Positions 1 to 10,620 of a stretch of DNA of 64,000 nucleotides are shown here, one piece after another (the stretch's first letter is position 1; the number at the start of each line of letters is the position of its first letter). A program made the position numbers and the translations under genes. The notes below the pieces were generated by a model, which saw only the letters and a program-made list of their open reading frames with translations, was not told the origin of the DNA and searched no databases. The stretch covers positions 2,303,501 through 2,367,500 of the forward strand of contig JANEZZ010001959.1 in assembly GCA_026122225.1 (NCBI GenBank), given 5' to 3'. Origin of the DNA: Heloderma charlesbogerti. Taxonomy: Eukaryota; Chordata; Lepidosauria; Squamata; Helodermatidae.

Positions 1-242
1 GGCAGCCTAAAAATAAATTTCAATAAATCAATAAAAATAAATGATAATTAAATCCTGCTGTACTTCCTCGGGCATGCAAAAAAGCAAGTCACCTGGCAAC
101 TAAGTACTTTTTGCTAGGTGACCAAAATGCTCATTCGAATCATGAGAACTCACCTTTTCAAAAAATAAAAATGCAGGAACAATGCCAGTCCTCATGCAAA
201 CACACGAAGCTGCTTTATACTAACATCAGTCCATCTACAGTC

Positions 243-345
243 CATCTACATCTGCTTGGCAGATGTCTTTGGGGAGCCCACAAGAAAAGCATGGAGGATT
301 GGATCTAGGATGCGCCTCCAATGGACCAGCTCATCCCATTCAGTA
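243..345 (-). repeat. CR1-type 3'-tail fragment (second tail type)
   Basis: Read on the minus strand, it matches the unit at 2745-2835 (shared 'tggaggcgcatcctag' and 'cttgtgggctyccc'). This is the conserved region before the '...ggtctgatccag...' end of one squamate CR1 lineage. Truncated and diverged. Confidence 0.5.
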
Positions 346-617
346 GGGTCCCCTGAACCTCTATATAGCATTTTCAAAAGGCTGGAGAGGTTTCCAAAGG
401 GAGGTGGTGGCAGAAAAGTCTGCTTCCACCAGCCCAGTTGCATGCACCTAAATCTGGATCTAACCCAAAGGCAACAGGTCCCAGAGGCAAATGGCCACTG
501 AACCTGACAGTTGCATATATCCAGTTGCACCATGACTAGTAATCACTGATCATCTCTTCCACCATTCATCTGTTTAATACGCTTTTAACAACCAGCCATC
601 ACTACACTGTACTCCTT

Positions 618-885
618 ATGGCTCCAGGTGAAGACCTTTTTTTTCTCCCAATATTTTAGCATTTTAGCTTCCTAGTCTTTTAGCTTTGGTGTTTTACATC
701 TGTATTTTAAATCTCTGCATTGCTGCTAGGTTTTATTCTGGTTGTACTGTTATAGTGTGGCTTTAAGCGTTCATATTTTATATTGTTTTCTGCTGCACTT
801 TGTGGTTTTAATTTTTGTGAACCGCCCAGAGAGCTTCAGCTATCGGGCAGTATAGAAATTAAATACATACATACATGTGACAGAA
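618..885 (+). repeat. L2 LINE 3'UTR fragment
   Basis: It contains 'ccaggtgaagacc' followed by a T-rich stretch. It ends in the motif 'gaaccgcccagagagctt' with 'gggcagtatagaaatt' and an (ATAC)n-like tail, as at the 3' end of reptile L2 elements and dependent SINEs. No coding part remains. A second short tail of the same type lies at about 2260-2305. Confidence 0.55.
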
Positions 886-1057
886 AGTTCCATACATTAA
901 ATTGAGTGCTGTGTGAAGTGGTACTTCCTTTTCTCTGCCCTGAATCTCCTGCCATTCAGGATCTGTAAACGACAATAATCAAATACTTTTTCAATCATAC
1001 AGATGTATGTCAAGTTATGGTCCAATTAAGATGCAGGCATCAGTCTTAAGTCTTTAA

Positions 1058-1465
1058 GGGTGCAATCCTAAGGTCGCTAGTCAGCGGCTAGATGGCTATA
1101 GGATAGGAGCCCACACTCTGAGGCCGGTTCCCGGAGAACTGACTCCTACCCCCTCCAGCGCCGTGGATCGGCCCCACGCTCAGAAGAGCAGTGCAGAGTG
1201 GCCAAAACCGGGTGTTCCCGGGGGGTGCGACCCAGGGCAGGGAGGTCAGAAATGCCAGTACAACACATCCTATGTGTCGTCCGGCTGCCACATCCTGCGC
1301 TCCGAGGTCCCATGGCTAGACAGCCAAAATTGGCTGTCTAACCATGAAAGCAGGGTGGGGGGAGCGAGAAGGAGATCTGCTCCTCACCATTCCTCCCACC
1401 CTGCACTGGATAGGCGGTCACCCCCAGGGTCGGAGGCAACTATCAATCCACATAGGATTGCTCCC
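1058..1465. mobile_element. MITE family B (TWA target type)
   Basis: Inverted termini begin GGGTGCAATCCTA and end in the complement, ...TAGGATTGCTCCC. The left flank is TAA and the right flank TTA. The interior shares the gctagacagcc/ggctgtctag foldback with the copies at 29801 and 54208. The 3-bp TWA flank suggests a non-autonomous PIF/Harbinger-type element. Confidence 0.6.
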
Positions 1466-1468
1466 TTA

Positions 1469-1565
1469 GGATGCAATCCTACGCATGTTTAGACAGAAAA
1501 AGTCCTACAACTCCCAGTATACTCCAGCCAGCATGGCTGGCTGGAGTATGCTGGATTGTCCCCTA
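1469..1565. mobile_element. MITE family A, right arm truncated
   Basis: It starts GGATGCAATCCTACGC and folds through 'ccagccagcatggctggctgg', but lacks the outer right arm found at 3861-3993. It directly abuts the MITE at 1058-1465, so one probably inserted at the other's TTA flank. Confidence 0.55.
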
Positions 1566-2739
1566 AATTAGTCTTCTCCAATCCACTGGCCGTATTGTCT
1601 GGGGTGGTAGTCCAACACATTTAGAGGGTGCCAAGTTGGGAAAGGCAGCTTTAAATGAAATATGGCCTGATTTGCACTACTAAAGAGGGAGTGTTTTGAT
1701 TCTGGTTTGTAATTCAACCTTAAAATACTTGGTTCATCAATTAAAATGATTCATGTTTGCTCTCTGGCCACTAGTCTAGATCTTAGCAATGGAGACTGGA
1801 GAACTGTATTACAAGTATGATCTTAATGACAAATATTTATACCAGCCCTAATGCAATGTACGTATTTCCCATCCAAGGCTGAAGAAAAGTTCTATAAAGA
1901 GAAAAAGAGCACTAAGATCCATGAAATCTTGTTTGTATTTGAGCTTTGACTGTATATTTAAAAGGGGGTTATGAGCTTATCAAGCAAAAATGAAATCCTT
2001 CTAATCCTTCAACTTTTCAGTGTGGGAAGAACCTAGCCTCCAAATAAGTAATGTCTTGCTAAAAATGAGAAGCAAAATACATAAAAAGGTACAAAACTAT
2101 ATAAACTGTAGCTAATAGAATGTAACAGACAAAAAACAAACAAATGAACAGAGAGGAGTTAGGAAAGATAGAGTGTCCCTTGTTACTAATTACCATGGTT
2201 TGTTGGGAGCAGGAATGAAAGACAAGCTCAAACATTTCCATCTCTTCCCTCACCTCACCCTTCGGCTATTAGGTGGTATAGAAATGTAATAAATAAATCA
2301 ATACCCAGCTTCAGGGAAAACTTCCTTGCTTGCTAAAACACAATTTCCAATGATGTCCATTCCTTGAATTTTACAAGTTAAACCACAAAGCCTTCTGTGT
2401 TCCACATCCTTCCACGAGCATCAAAATCCCTACTCAACTGAAGCTCGGAGATCACACTGACATTCCCCACCCCACCCCCTCCCCCAAAACTGTCAATTCT
2501 ACCTGAATGTGCAACCAAACCACCAATTCCACCTCAATTTTCTAAGACATTTTGAGGCAAATGGAAGGGGTGGAGGCGGGCTGGTTGGACTGACATTTTA
2601 AATAAAGGTTGGACACTAAAATGTGAAGAGACGAGGAAGAAAAAACGTTTTCCCTGAAATTCTGGGAAATTATCCTCTGAATGGGGTGAGCTGTGTGTGT
2701 CTCTGTGTGTGGTGGTGGGGAATTGTGGGGAGCCACCTT

Positions 2740-2885
2740 CTGTGAACGGAGCCCTTTGGTCCACTGGAGGCACATCCTAGACCCAACCCTGCCATGTTCT
2801 GCTTGTGGGCTTCCCAGAGGCATCTGCTTGGCAGCTGTGAGAAACAGGATACTGGCTAGATGGCTCTTTGGTCTGATCGAACAAG
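2740..2885 (+). repeat. CR1-type 3'-tail fragment
   Basis: It holds the cassette 'cttgtgggcttcccagagg', then 'aggatactggctagatggc' and 'ggtctgat', the 3' region of the second CR1 tail type (compare 53880-53998). The extreme 3' end is degraded. Confidence 0.5.
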
Positions 2886-2964
2886 GACCTTCTAGATGGA
2901 ACAGGGACCTTCTAGTTGCAGTACAACAACAACCAGAGGGCCACATGCTCCCTCCTCGATTTAC

Positions 2965-3100
2965 AACATGCTTCCCCAACCTAGTGCCCTTCAGATGGGT
3001 CGAACTACAACTCCCGGATTCCTAACCGTTGTTCATGCTGGCTAGGGCTGATGGGAGTAGTAGCCCAAAACTTCTAGAGCACACCAGTTGGGGAAGGCTG
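2965..3100. mobile_element. palindromic MITE family C
   Basis: Complementary arms 'ttccccaacctagtgcc' and 'caccagttggggaa' surround 'ctacaactccc...gggagtagtag'. Related copies occur at 3110-3240, 13672-13803 and 54730-54880. Confidence 0.55.
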
Positions 3101-3109
3101 TTCTAAATC

Positions 3110-3240
3110 AGGGGTAGGGAACACGTTGCCCTCGAGATGTTGTTGGACTGCAACTTCCATAGCCACCATAACCAATGATGAGGAATGATGGGAGTTCTAG
3201 TCAAATACATCTGGAGGGCACCAGGCTGGGGAAGGCTGAA
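3110..3240. mobile_element. palindromic MITE family C
   Basis: A second, diverged copy immediately after the previous one, ending 'gagggcaccaggctgggg'. The pairing suggests preference for the same site or an old tandem duplication. Confidence 0.5.
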
Positions 3241-3289
3241 ATACAGTATATTTGTATGGTACCTTTAACAGCTGTGTAGAAGAGATTAG

Positions 3290-3320
3290 GTAGGTAGGTA
3301 GATATGTAGGTGGGTGGATT
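3290..3320 (+). repeat. short GTAG-type simple repeat
   Basis: An imperfect (GTAG)n run, partly decayed. Confidence 0.6.
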
Positions 3321-3860
3321 ATGGGGTTTATGGTTGTAACAGCATCCAGGACATCTGAACACTAGAGAGCAAAAAAGGAACTTTGACAGATACACCTTTT
3401 TGTCATTGCTGTGTATGATATCCTCCATATTAGAGAAGGACCACCCCTTCACCAATCATATATTTAAAAGTCAGTGTTACCAATTACTCTCAGTTGGCTG
3501 ATGATTTATGATCTCTAGGCCTAAAATTGAATGAACTAGGCTAAATAAACACGGGAAAAATAATCAAGGCACTTGTAGCTTGAACATCCTTGTTTTCCTC
3601 CAAATAGCAAATGTGTCTTTCCATGCATATGTTTAAACAAGTCAGTCAAAAAGTGGTATTGTCATTTACTTGTCCTTTAAAGACCAGAAAAACCAGCAGA
3701 GTAGCCAGTAAAGGAGAAATTAGTCTTATAAGCTTTGCAACATACAACGGTACACTACTAGAACTAGTTCTTAAGTCTCATTTTATACATTCCCCCCTTC
3801 CCCAATTCAGGCATTTGGAAAATACCCAAGAATTCATTGAACAATGACCAAGAAGAGTAA

Positions 3861-3993
3861 GGGTGCAATCCTATGCATGTTTAGACAGAGAAAAGGCCTA
3901 CAACTCCCAGCATTCCTCAGCCAGCCATGCTGGCTGGGGAATGCTGGGAAATGTAGGCCTTTTCTCTGTCTAAACATGCATAGGATTGCGCCC
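3861..3993. mobile_element. MITE family A, complete copy with TAA duplication
   Basis: A nearly perfect foldback of 133 bp. The left arm starts GGGTGCAATCCTATGCATG and the right arm ends in its complement, with the centre at 'ccagccatgctggctgg'. Both flanks are TAA (3858-3860 and 3994-3996), a 3-bp target duplication typical of PIF/Harbinger-type transposition. The element has no coding capacity. Confidence 0.75.
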
Positions 3994-4293
3994 TAAATAT
4001 ATTTTCTTCCCCAGACCATACAAATAAAGTATGTATGTACAAAGTAACTCTCATACAAACTGAAGCATTTAAAATGTTGGCCACACATACCAGGTACCTC
4101 ATGCTCTGTTAACACCACTTACTGGCTTTTACGCAAACATTTGTTTCTTTTATGAGTGGACCTGAAGACAGAAAAACCACTTATGTCTGTCTAAAGCACT
4201 TAGGAGAACACTGGTCTCATAAGACGAGCTACTAAAATATTTTTATTTGAAAAGTAAATAAGGGATACTCAGGTTACGTGCTTAAAAAACTTA

Positions 4294-4427
4294 GAGCACA
4301 ATCCTGTGCATGTTTAGACACAAAAAAGTCCTACACCTCCTAGCATTCCTCACCCAGCCATGCTGACTAGGGAATGCTGGGAGTTGCAGTACTTTTTTCT
4401 GTTTAAACATGTGTAGGACTCCATCCT
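4294..4427. mobile_element. MITE family A, diverged
   Basis: Same foldback as 3861-3993, with many substitutions and a decayed right terminus. Confidence 0.55.
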
Positions 4428-4865
4428 CACTTTATGAAAGACCTGGAGAGGTTTCATTAATGACTTCAAAGATACAAACTTATTTTTAATGAAAATCCTA
4501 CACTATTCCTCAAAGTGGAGTTCCAGCAGCTCCAAAAGCAAAAAGTAGATACAGACCTCTAGATGTTAAAGGTCTATTACCCAAAGACTTGCTTATCTGA
4601 TTTTAGATAGTGTACATGGAGTAAAACAACAGAATTTGTACCACTGACTATTCCCTGCTTTCTGGCCCTAAACTGAAACACCTGCAATCACATTACCTGT
4701 ACTGACACCTGGAATCAGTCATGGTCATGGTGTTACTCTAGCAAACATTAAACTGCAAAGGCAAGGATCAACATATTCTTCAACAGAACTGTGTGCAGAT
4801 CGTATCAGTAAGGCCAAGTTTCCCTGGTTGTACTTTGTACCATTGCATAAATTCACTAGAGAATT

Positions 4866-5039
4866 TGGGGAGGGGCCACAGCTCAGTGGTAGAGCAACTG
4901 CTTTGCATGCAGAAGGTGCCAGGTTCAATTCCCAGCATCTCCAAGTAGGGTAGGAAAGAATCCTGCCTGAAACCCTGGAAAGCCATTGCCAGTCTGTGTC
5001 AGCAGTATTGGGCCAGATGGGCCAAGGGTCTGACTCAAA
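4866..5039 (+). repeat. tRNA-derived SINE, 5' part (interrupted)
   Basis: The head has a pol III A box (agctcagtggtagagca) and B box (ggttcaattcc), followed by 'tgccagtctgtgtcagcag' and 'gggtctgactcaa'. The expected end 'tataaggcaagcttcctatgttcc' appears only after 5437, so the SINE is split by an insertion. Decayed relatives lie at 20475-20660 and, in reverse, 22035-22215. Confidence 0.7.
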
Positions 5040-5437
5040 GGCCCGGTTCACATGTAACGAGAAGCCACCATGAATGAATTTCCCTGTGGAGTTTCTCACT
5101 GCAGTAGCGGCTGCCATTATGAATATTCAGGGTGGGGCACACCATGACTTCTAATTATGTGAGAACATGGTGAGGGTGGGTTGTTGGAGTAGCTTATAAG
5201 CCACCTAGCAATCCTAAAACAGCCCATGGGTTCTGAGTGAGTTGCCAAAATCCCCCAAAATCCACCCTCGCCCAGGTCTGTATATTCGGGCCGTGGTGGG
5301 AGCACGCTGTAGCGTGTCGTTACAAGCTACAGCACACTCCCACCATGGCTCAAATATTCAGAATGGCAGCTGCCACCACAAGAAGCCCTGCGGAGAAATT
5401 CACCCACAATGGCTTATTGTTATGTATGACCCAGGCC
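5040..5437. mobile_element. foldback MITE family E inside the SINE
   Basis: Termini GGCCCGGTTCACATGTAACG and, complementary at the right, GGCCTGGGTCATACATAAC flank inverted inner blocks (ccaccatgaatg...; agcgtgtcgttacaagctac). It interrupts a SINE, which defines its limits. The target duplication is unclear (AA or similar). Related termini occur near 14601, 17960-17990 and 34660-34680. Confidence 0.6.
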
Positions 5438-5462
5438 AATATAAGGCAAGCTTCCTATGTTC
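5438..5462 (+). repeat. tRNA-derived SINE, 3' part
   Basis: 'tataaggcaagcttcctatg' completes the SINE that starts at 4866. Confidence 0.65.
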
Positions 5463-8275
5463 CCACTCCCCACAATTCTTCCTGATGGAACTGAACAGGA
5501 TGGCTGAGGCAAAGAGGTGAGGGCCATGTTAACTTTAGTGCATTAGAGCCACTCAGCATGACTCCTATTTTCTCAGTTTGATCAAGTCAGAAGTCAATAA
5601 GAGTAAATGCCATGGTTCTTTCCCATGCCAGCTTCGCTCCAGTTCTCAGGAAGGGCAATGCCTGAGATAGGAAGGAAAAGAAGTGTGAACTACTCTCCCA
5701 CATGGCCACAGAGCTCCAACATTTCTGAATGGCACAGGACACAGCCTGCATTTACTACTCCCACACTGCTGAAGGCAACACTCAGGATGCTCATCAACGT
5801 AAAGTAATGTTACAGAGGTGCAGTGACGATCTGCACAAATGCTATTATCACATCAGAGACTAGTGGGAAGGCCAGCACACCTTTCAGAATACCCTAACAG
5901 AGTCATTCTGTAGGCTAAAATCCATTGTTGTGCGCTCTGAGGGAAAATCAGCTGCTACAAAGTAGCAGTTTACCTTCAGTTTGTGGCCCTCCTGTGTTGT
6001 CTTCTACTCACACCCTGCTGTGTTTTCTTACTTCTTCTGTCTTTTTCCTTAATGTAGGAAAAAGATGGAAGAGCTGCACAAAGCCTCCTGACTGCACCTA
6101 GTTCAGCACTCTGTACTGAAAACCATAAAGATACGCTTGTGTTCAAAGGATGGAAACCCTCATATCTTCCTTACTCTTTAACCAAGCTGATTCTGAATAC
6201 AAGAAATCGGTTAAGGGGTAATTCATCCAAGTTATGTGGTCTCCAGGAGTTTGTTCAGCATCAGCAGCTATCTATAATAATAACATATGTATGTAATGCA
6301 TGTACTTTGCTATTCTTCATGCAGCCTTACATAAATACTTTTAAATAACAGTTTCCTAGATCAAATATATTCAGCATTAACCATTTTGGTTTAGCCCCGA
6401 AAGCAAAGTTATCACCTGAGACAACAAAACAAGAATTGCTATATGATGAGCTGAAGGTTAAGTGCTAGCATTATGCTTCTATCTACAAAAGGCTTCATCA
6501 TGCTTTAAAAAGAGAACTCACACACCACTCCAGATGTGGCTTGGCTAGAGAATGGGGAGAGGGAGAAAGGCTATAGACACACTGGAAAGAACCAAACATT
6601 TTGCCAAGTTATATTTCTGCCACAAATCTGGGGTTTAGTGCAACGTACACAAAAAGATCACAACACAGCTCAGAAATGGGAGGGGGGAAAGGGAGGAGAA
6701 GAGGAGAAGAATTGGTTATCAAAGGGCACTTGAGGTTTATACATATTAACTATGGGCACTAACCCTCAGGAGTTTCTCTGGAGCAAGATCCACCAAAACA
6801 AACGGGAGCTGCACAAGAATGCTATTGTGCTCTTACACAGCTCCTATTTGTTTCAAAAGTGGGGTCTAGAGGAGAATTTAGGATTCTGAGCAGCGTACAA
6901 TGCCATGTTCCTCCTTTCTTTCTTTGAAAAAACAAAGCAAGAAATCTATCTCAACCAAATATTAGATCACCTAACAAAAGTTGACCTAAAACAATAAGGT
7001 CGTTTGAAATTTACTTGATTTTTTACACCCAGTAATGCTACAGGCATGTTGATTTTCCAGTCCTATCATTCCTAAAGATTTGAGCTGCAATCCCATACAA
7101 ACTTACTGGGGTGTGAGCCCAACTGAACTCAAATAGGACTAGCTTCTGAATAGGCATGCATGCACAGGACTAGCCTGCTAGAGGCCATTTCACTGTATGT
7201 GACTAGCGCACAGAACGATACCAAGAGGTACAGCATATCAGGAGTAATAGGAACAGCTGCTCTTCCTGGGGGGCTCAGTTTGTGCCTGATCGCAGTCAGA
7301 GCTTTCCTGGCAAGTCCTGAGTTGCCAGAACAGCTGCAGGAAACCCAAAGACCCTCGGATCATAACACGGGAGCAAATGAAAACAAACACATGCCAAGTG
7401 ATTCAGCTGGTGCGAAATATTTCTTTTAACTTTAGCATGGTGCCTCCTCACCACCACCACTTCCCAGTAACTCTTCATATCCAAACAAAAGAAAAAAAAA
7501 CCCTCCCCCACCCCTAACTAACCCAAGCTAACCCTTGGGCTAACCCAAGACCAATAACAGATCAGCAGCTAACCTGCCTTCTTTCTGCCTCTCCCTCCCC
7601 TAACTGTAAAATGCTACAACAACCTTTCCATGTGTTACAAAGAGGGAGGGCGATGCACACGGGATGTGCGCTGCTGTCCACGACAAACACCCAGTCTCAC
7701 CAAGTAGAAAGGCTGCAAAAAGCAGTGTAAATAAGGAAGGAACTTCTATGGCTGGAAAAAAAAATAACAATAGTGGGACAACACAAGAATGCAGAGTGAT
7801 AATTCCTTGGTATGATAAGAAAGTTTGTCAGTTAGGTTCTTTAGCCAGAAATATTAGGGATCTCCTGTTAACCCTTCTTTTTTCTTTCTATTCCCCTTTT
7901 TCTTTCTTTCCTTGCAATAAAGATGTGCTTCATTTCAATAAAGTTACCCTTTAACTAACCATTACAGTATCCGCTGAATTCACTCAGCAGATAACATCAT
8001 CTAAGCCCACACAGTTTGGGCATAAGAGCTTACTCCAAACAAGTTTGCGTGCATATTATTATTGCCCTGTATGCAGTTCTTAATAGACAGAGAACTAGGT
8101 TTTGTCCACTTTCTCCAGCGCCACCCTTTAAATAGCTTCTACCCAATCCGACAATGTTAACAACAAAAATCAACTTGGTTACCAATTTAAAAACAATGCA
8201 CTCATACCCCCTCAAACAACCGAACATTGAAATAAATAAATGAAGTTATAGCGAAGCCCCGTCACTCAAAATGAA

Positions 8276-8284
8276 ACTTGCCTC
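8276..8284 (-). promoter_or_regulatory. GC-type splice donor of PPM1L exon 1
   Basis: Read on the minus strand, the exon ends in GAG (codon E133) and the intron begins GCAAGT. All positions match the strong donor consensus except C in place of T at +2, the usual signature of a GC-AG intron. No GT donor lies at the homology boundary. The position follows from where PPM1L homology stops, so it is an inference supported by the motif. Confidence 0.75.
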
Positions 8285-8680
8285 TCCTCCGTGCCCATCA
8301 AATATCCCAAATATGGAAGGATGGGTCTTGTTCACCAGGTCGGTGATCACTTCAAACCTGTCCTCCATGTGGTCTCTCCGGCCTTGGATCGAGTACACAG
8401 CCACATTGTGGTTCTTAAACTCCCAGGTCTTGGAGAACTCGGCATCCAGCACATCCAGACCCCCGAGCCGGTCATTCTGCATGATCTCTGCCACTTTGCC
8501 CTTCACCATCTTCACAGCATCCCTGCTGGACTTGACAATGGTTTTCACTTCATCCGTATGAAAGAAGTAGCTCCACAGGGCTAGGCTGATGCATAGCAAG
8601 AAGAGTGTCTCTGGTCTTAGCAAGAAGTAACGCATGATTCGACCCAGAAGAGAGAGCAAAGTCATTGTATCCTCTATCAT
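8282..8680 (-). CDS. PPM1L: PPM1L first coding exon (protein phosphatase 1L, PP2C family)
   Basis: The exon encodes the N-terminal 133 residues of PPM1L, a Mg/Mn-dependent Ser/Thr phosphatase of the PPM/PP2C family known as an ER-membrane regulator of stress-kinase and ceramide-transport signalling. The start ATG (8678-8680) opens MIEDTMTLLSLLGRIMRYFL. A hydrophobic helix at about residues 22-42 (ETLFLLCISLALWSYFF) is the N-terminal membrane anchor. The PP2C domain begins near residue 90 with YSIQGRRDHMEDRF, whose RRxxMED motif and later FDGHGGE carry phosphate- and metal-binding residues. The sequence matches mammalian PPM1L as I remember it almost residue for residue. The reading frame runs past the exon, but family homology stops after GHGGE, where AG|GCAAGT forms a splice donor. 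Later exons would lie to the left of the window. A second in-frame ATG at codon 6 could also be used. Confidence 0.96.
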
Positions 8681-8699
8681 TTATTACAGAGACAGTGGA

Positions 8700-9779
8700 T
8701 CCCCACCCCCCTCCACACACCATGCACCGCACACCCTGATGGTTGGGATGGGTCTAAAGACAAGGCAGCAAATCAGTGCATGCTCTGGTAATACAAACCC
8801 ACTGAGGGCAGGGTTATCTGTTATTGCTAAGGCTGCCTCCTCCTCCTCTCTGTGTACCACTGCTTTGGAGAGCTCAAGTCACAGATGGCTGGGGCAGCTC
8901 TGATGTCAAGTTGTCGAGCTCAGCACATGCTCCTGTACAACCAAGGGCAAGCTTATCTGCCTCCTCTCCCGGCGCCTGGCGCTTCCGACAAGCATGCAGC
9001 TCCCAGACGGACCTCTGAAGAAGATGAGCTGCAAAACAGCAAGCAACGGCACATGAGTGGACTAGTGCTACAAAGCCAGCAGCCAGAGACCCGGCAGCCT
9101 CTGAGCGCGACTGCAAAGCGCTCTTGTTACAAGCCTTATACAGCCAGGACGGAGGTGAGAAGGAAACAGCGTATGTGCAAGCGAACACACACCGTCTTCT
9201 CCTTCCCTTTGCTGCTGTTTTCTGGACGCTCGCTCCCAGCTGCCTCTGAAGTAGGGCAGTCGATCAATTCATACCCTGCTAATGCAACTCCAACCACAAC
9301 ACTTTCTCCAGCTACAGCCCGGAACAGTTGCTAGCACAGGGATCGGGGGCAGAGAGATCAGAAAGTACCAAAGCCCCCCAAAACGCCACAAGGTGAGTGA
9401 CCGCCCACTGCGAAACAAGGGACAAGGAAATACTAGCGTGGGCTCTAGGCGGAAGGCGCACTAGCTGCAATCGGCACTCAGTGTTATGGCACATGGGCTG
9501 AAGCAGGAGCCCAAGGGACGGACAGCTGCCCAAAGGAAAGCAGGAGAAATCAAAAAGGGGAGGAACCCCAATCGCATTCAATGGGCAGACGTGCGATGAC
9601 AGCTGGGCACTATACGAGAAAGTGGGGGGGGGGGGTTAAATAAATAAATCACGACAGCATTCCGCAATAAGAAATAAGACTTTAAAATAAGGAACAGGAC
9701 TTTAAAACAGGGCCAACCTGGTAGGAAATGAACCCCTGGAAATCCTGGGCATAGGACTTGCACCAAAGCTGCCCAAGCC
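8700..9779. other. PPM1L 5'UTR/upstream segment, no coding signal
   Basis: This lies between the PPM1L start codon and the CpG island. It is moderately GC-rich and has short frames on both strands with no recognisable motif. It should be PPM1L 5'UTR or a first intron. A G-run plus AAT-rich tract sits at 9620-9690. Confidence 0.4.
9385..9398 (+). promoter_or_regulatory. possible plus-strand splice donor
   Basis: CACAAG|GTGAGT is a near-consensus donor with the intron starting at 9393, lying between the PPM1L exon and the CpG island. It could end an exon of a rightward non-coding RNA, but no transcript evidence is available and chance occurrence is possible. Confidence 0.25.
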
Positions 9780-10438
9780 ATGCGGCCTTTTCCTTCCAAA
9801 GTCGTATTGGCATTCACTAGGACCAGTCATCGCCCTTCCTTGGCCCCCTGCAGCCCGTCTCTTTCTCCTCCCTTTACCCCTTTCACGGACCTTCGAAACT
9901 TTTTACGGGCACCCCATTCAAGGGACAGATCTGCCCGCATTTGGCACCGGCTCGCGTTTGCAGGCCACAGGAGGGGCACCAACGCGTACCTTGGGACGCC
10001 TGGAAGGGTGGGGGTGGGGATAAAGGGGGGGGATGTGCTTCCTTTAAGCAGCCCCCCACCGGCTCCTGTGTCGCTGCTGCTGCTGCTGCAACTGGTGCAG
10101 AGATTCACATGCTCCCGAGGCTCACCGGGAAGGCAAGCAAGCGCGCCTCGTGCCTCTCCCTCATTGCTGCAAAAGGCGCACGGCTGCAATCCAGGGCCGG
10201 CCGGCCAGTTCCCCTCTACTCCTCGCGGCTCGCATTGCACACGCACGCCTCGCGCCCCCGGGCCTCCACTTCGCTGCAGGAGGCCCTCATCCCGCCGCCG
10301 CCCTCACGCCCCATCCCCCGGCTGCTGTCACCTGCAGGGCCGCCCGCGAGGTACCTGTCTCCCCTTTTCTCTTGCGCCTGCCCCTCCCACTGGGCTGGGC
10401 TCGACCGCCGCCCGCGCCGCCTCTCCGGGCTGCCGTTG

Positions 10439-10455
10439 CCTACAAATCCCGGGAG
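10439..10455 (+). promoter_or_regulatory. second ZNF143/THAP11-like motif
   Basis: Plus-strand CCTACAAATCCCGGGAG resembles the same core with one change (CCGG for CCAG). It faces the motif at 10508-10523 in opposite orientation, about 55 bp away. Confidence 0.4.
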
Positions 10456-10507
10456 CCCAAGCGCCGCGGCGTTCTCCGATGATAGGCAGGGTCCCTGCGC
10501 CAATGGT

Positions 10508-10523
10508 TTCTGGGACCTGTAGT
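10508..10523 (-). promoter_or_regulatory. ZNF143/THAP11-like motif
   Basis: Minus-strand ACTACAGGTCCCAGAA closely matches the family core ACTACAnnTCCCAG, common just upstream of CpG-island start sites. It lies 4 bp from a CCAAT box. Binding is inferred from the motif only. Confidence 0.55.
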
Positions 10524-10620
10524 AGTCTCCAAAAACAGGCTTTGCTCTCGCGCGCCCTCTGCCAGTATATTTGGGAGGGTTTTAGTGGAAGTCGGCTGGG
10601 TTGCGTCGGGTATGGCTACG

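Larger units (their letters stand above)
1..8281 (-). other. PPM1L intron 1 (3'-ward part in window)
   Basis: This is everything to the left of the PPM1L first coding exon. It carries only interspersed repeats and unassigned low-coding DNA; no second PPM1L exon is visible. I see nothing I can name at 345-617, 880-1054, 1660-2690, 3245-3855, 4430-4865 and 5463-8245. The exception is a decayed fragment at about 7078-7170, related to the common squamate repeat containing 'cttctgagtagacatg'. Confidence 0.7.
9780..10620. promoter_or_regulatory. CpG island / likely promoter upstream of PPM1L
   Basis: The block is GC-rich with dense CpG (strongest about 10180-10480), unlike the AT-rich surroundings. 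It contains a CCAAT box (10500-10504) and two ZNF143/THAP11-like motifs, listed separately. A minus-strand donor CAG|GTACCT is present with exon side ending at 10355. The simplest reading is a promoter firing leftward into PPM1L, perhaps through a non-coding first exon, possibly with divergent rightward transcription. The long frames here are GC-driven and show no recognisable protein. Confidence 0.65.

Noticed and set aside
4866..4935. Functional tRNA gene
   Set aside because: A and B boxes are present, but the sequence continues into a SINE body and lacks a proper anticodon-stem fold as far as I can judge by eye.
8634..9334. Several overlapping frames on both strands upstream of PPM1L
   Set aside because: No conserved motif; better explained as PPM1L 5'UTR or upstream GC-rich sequence.
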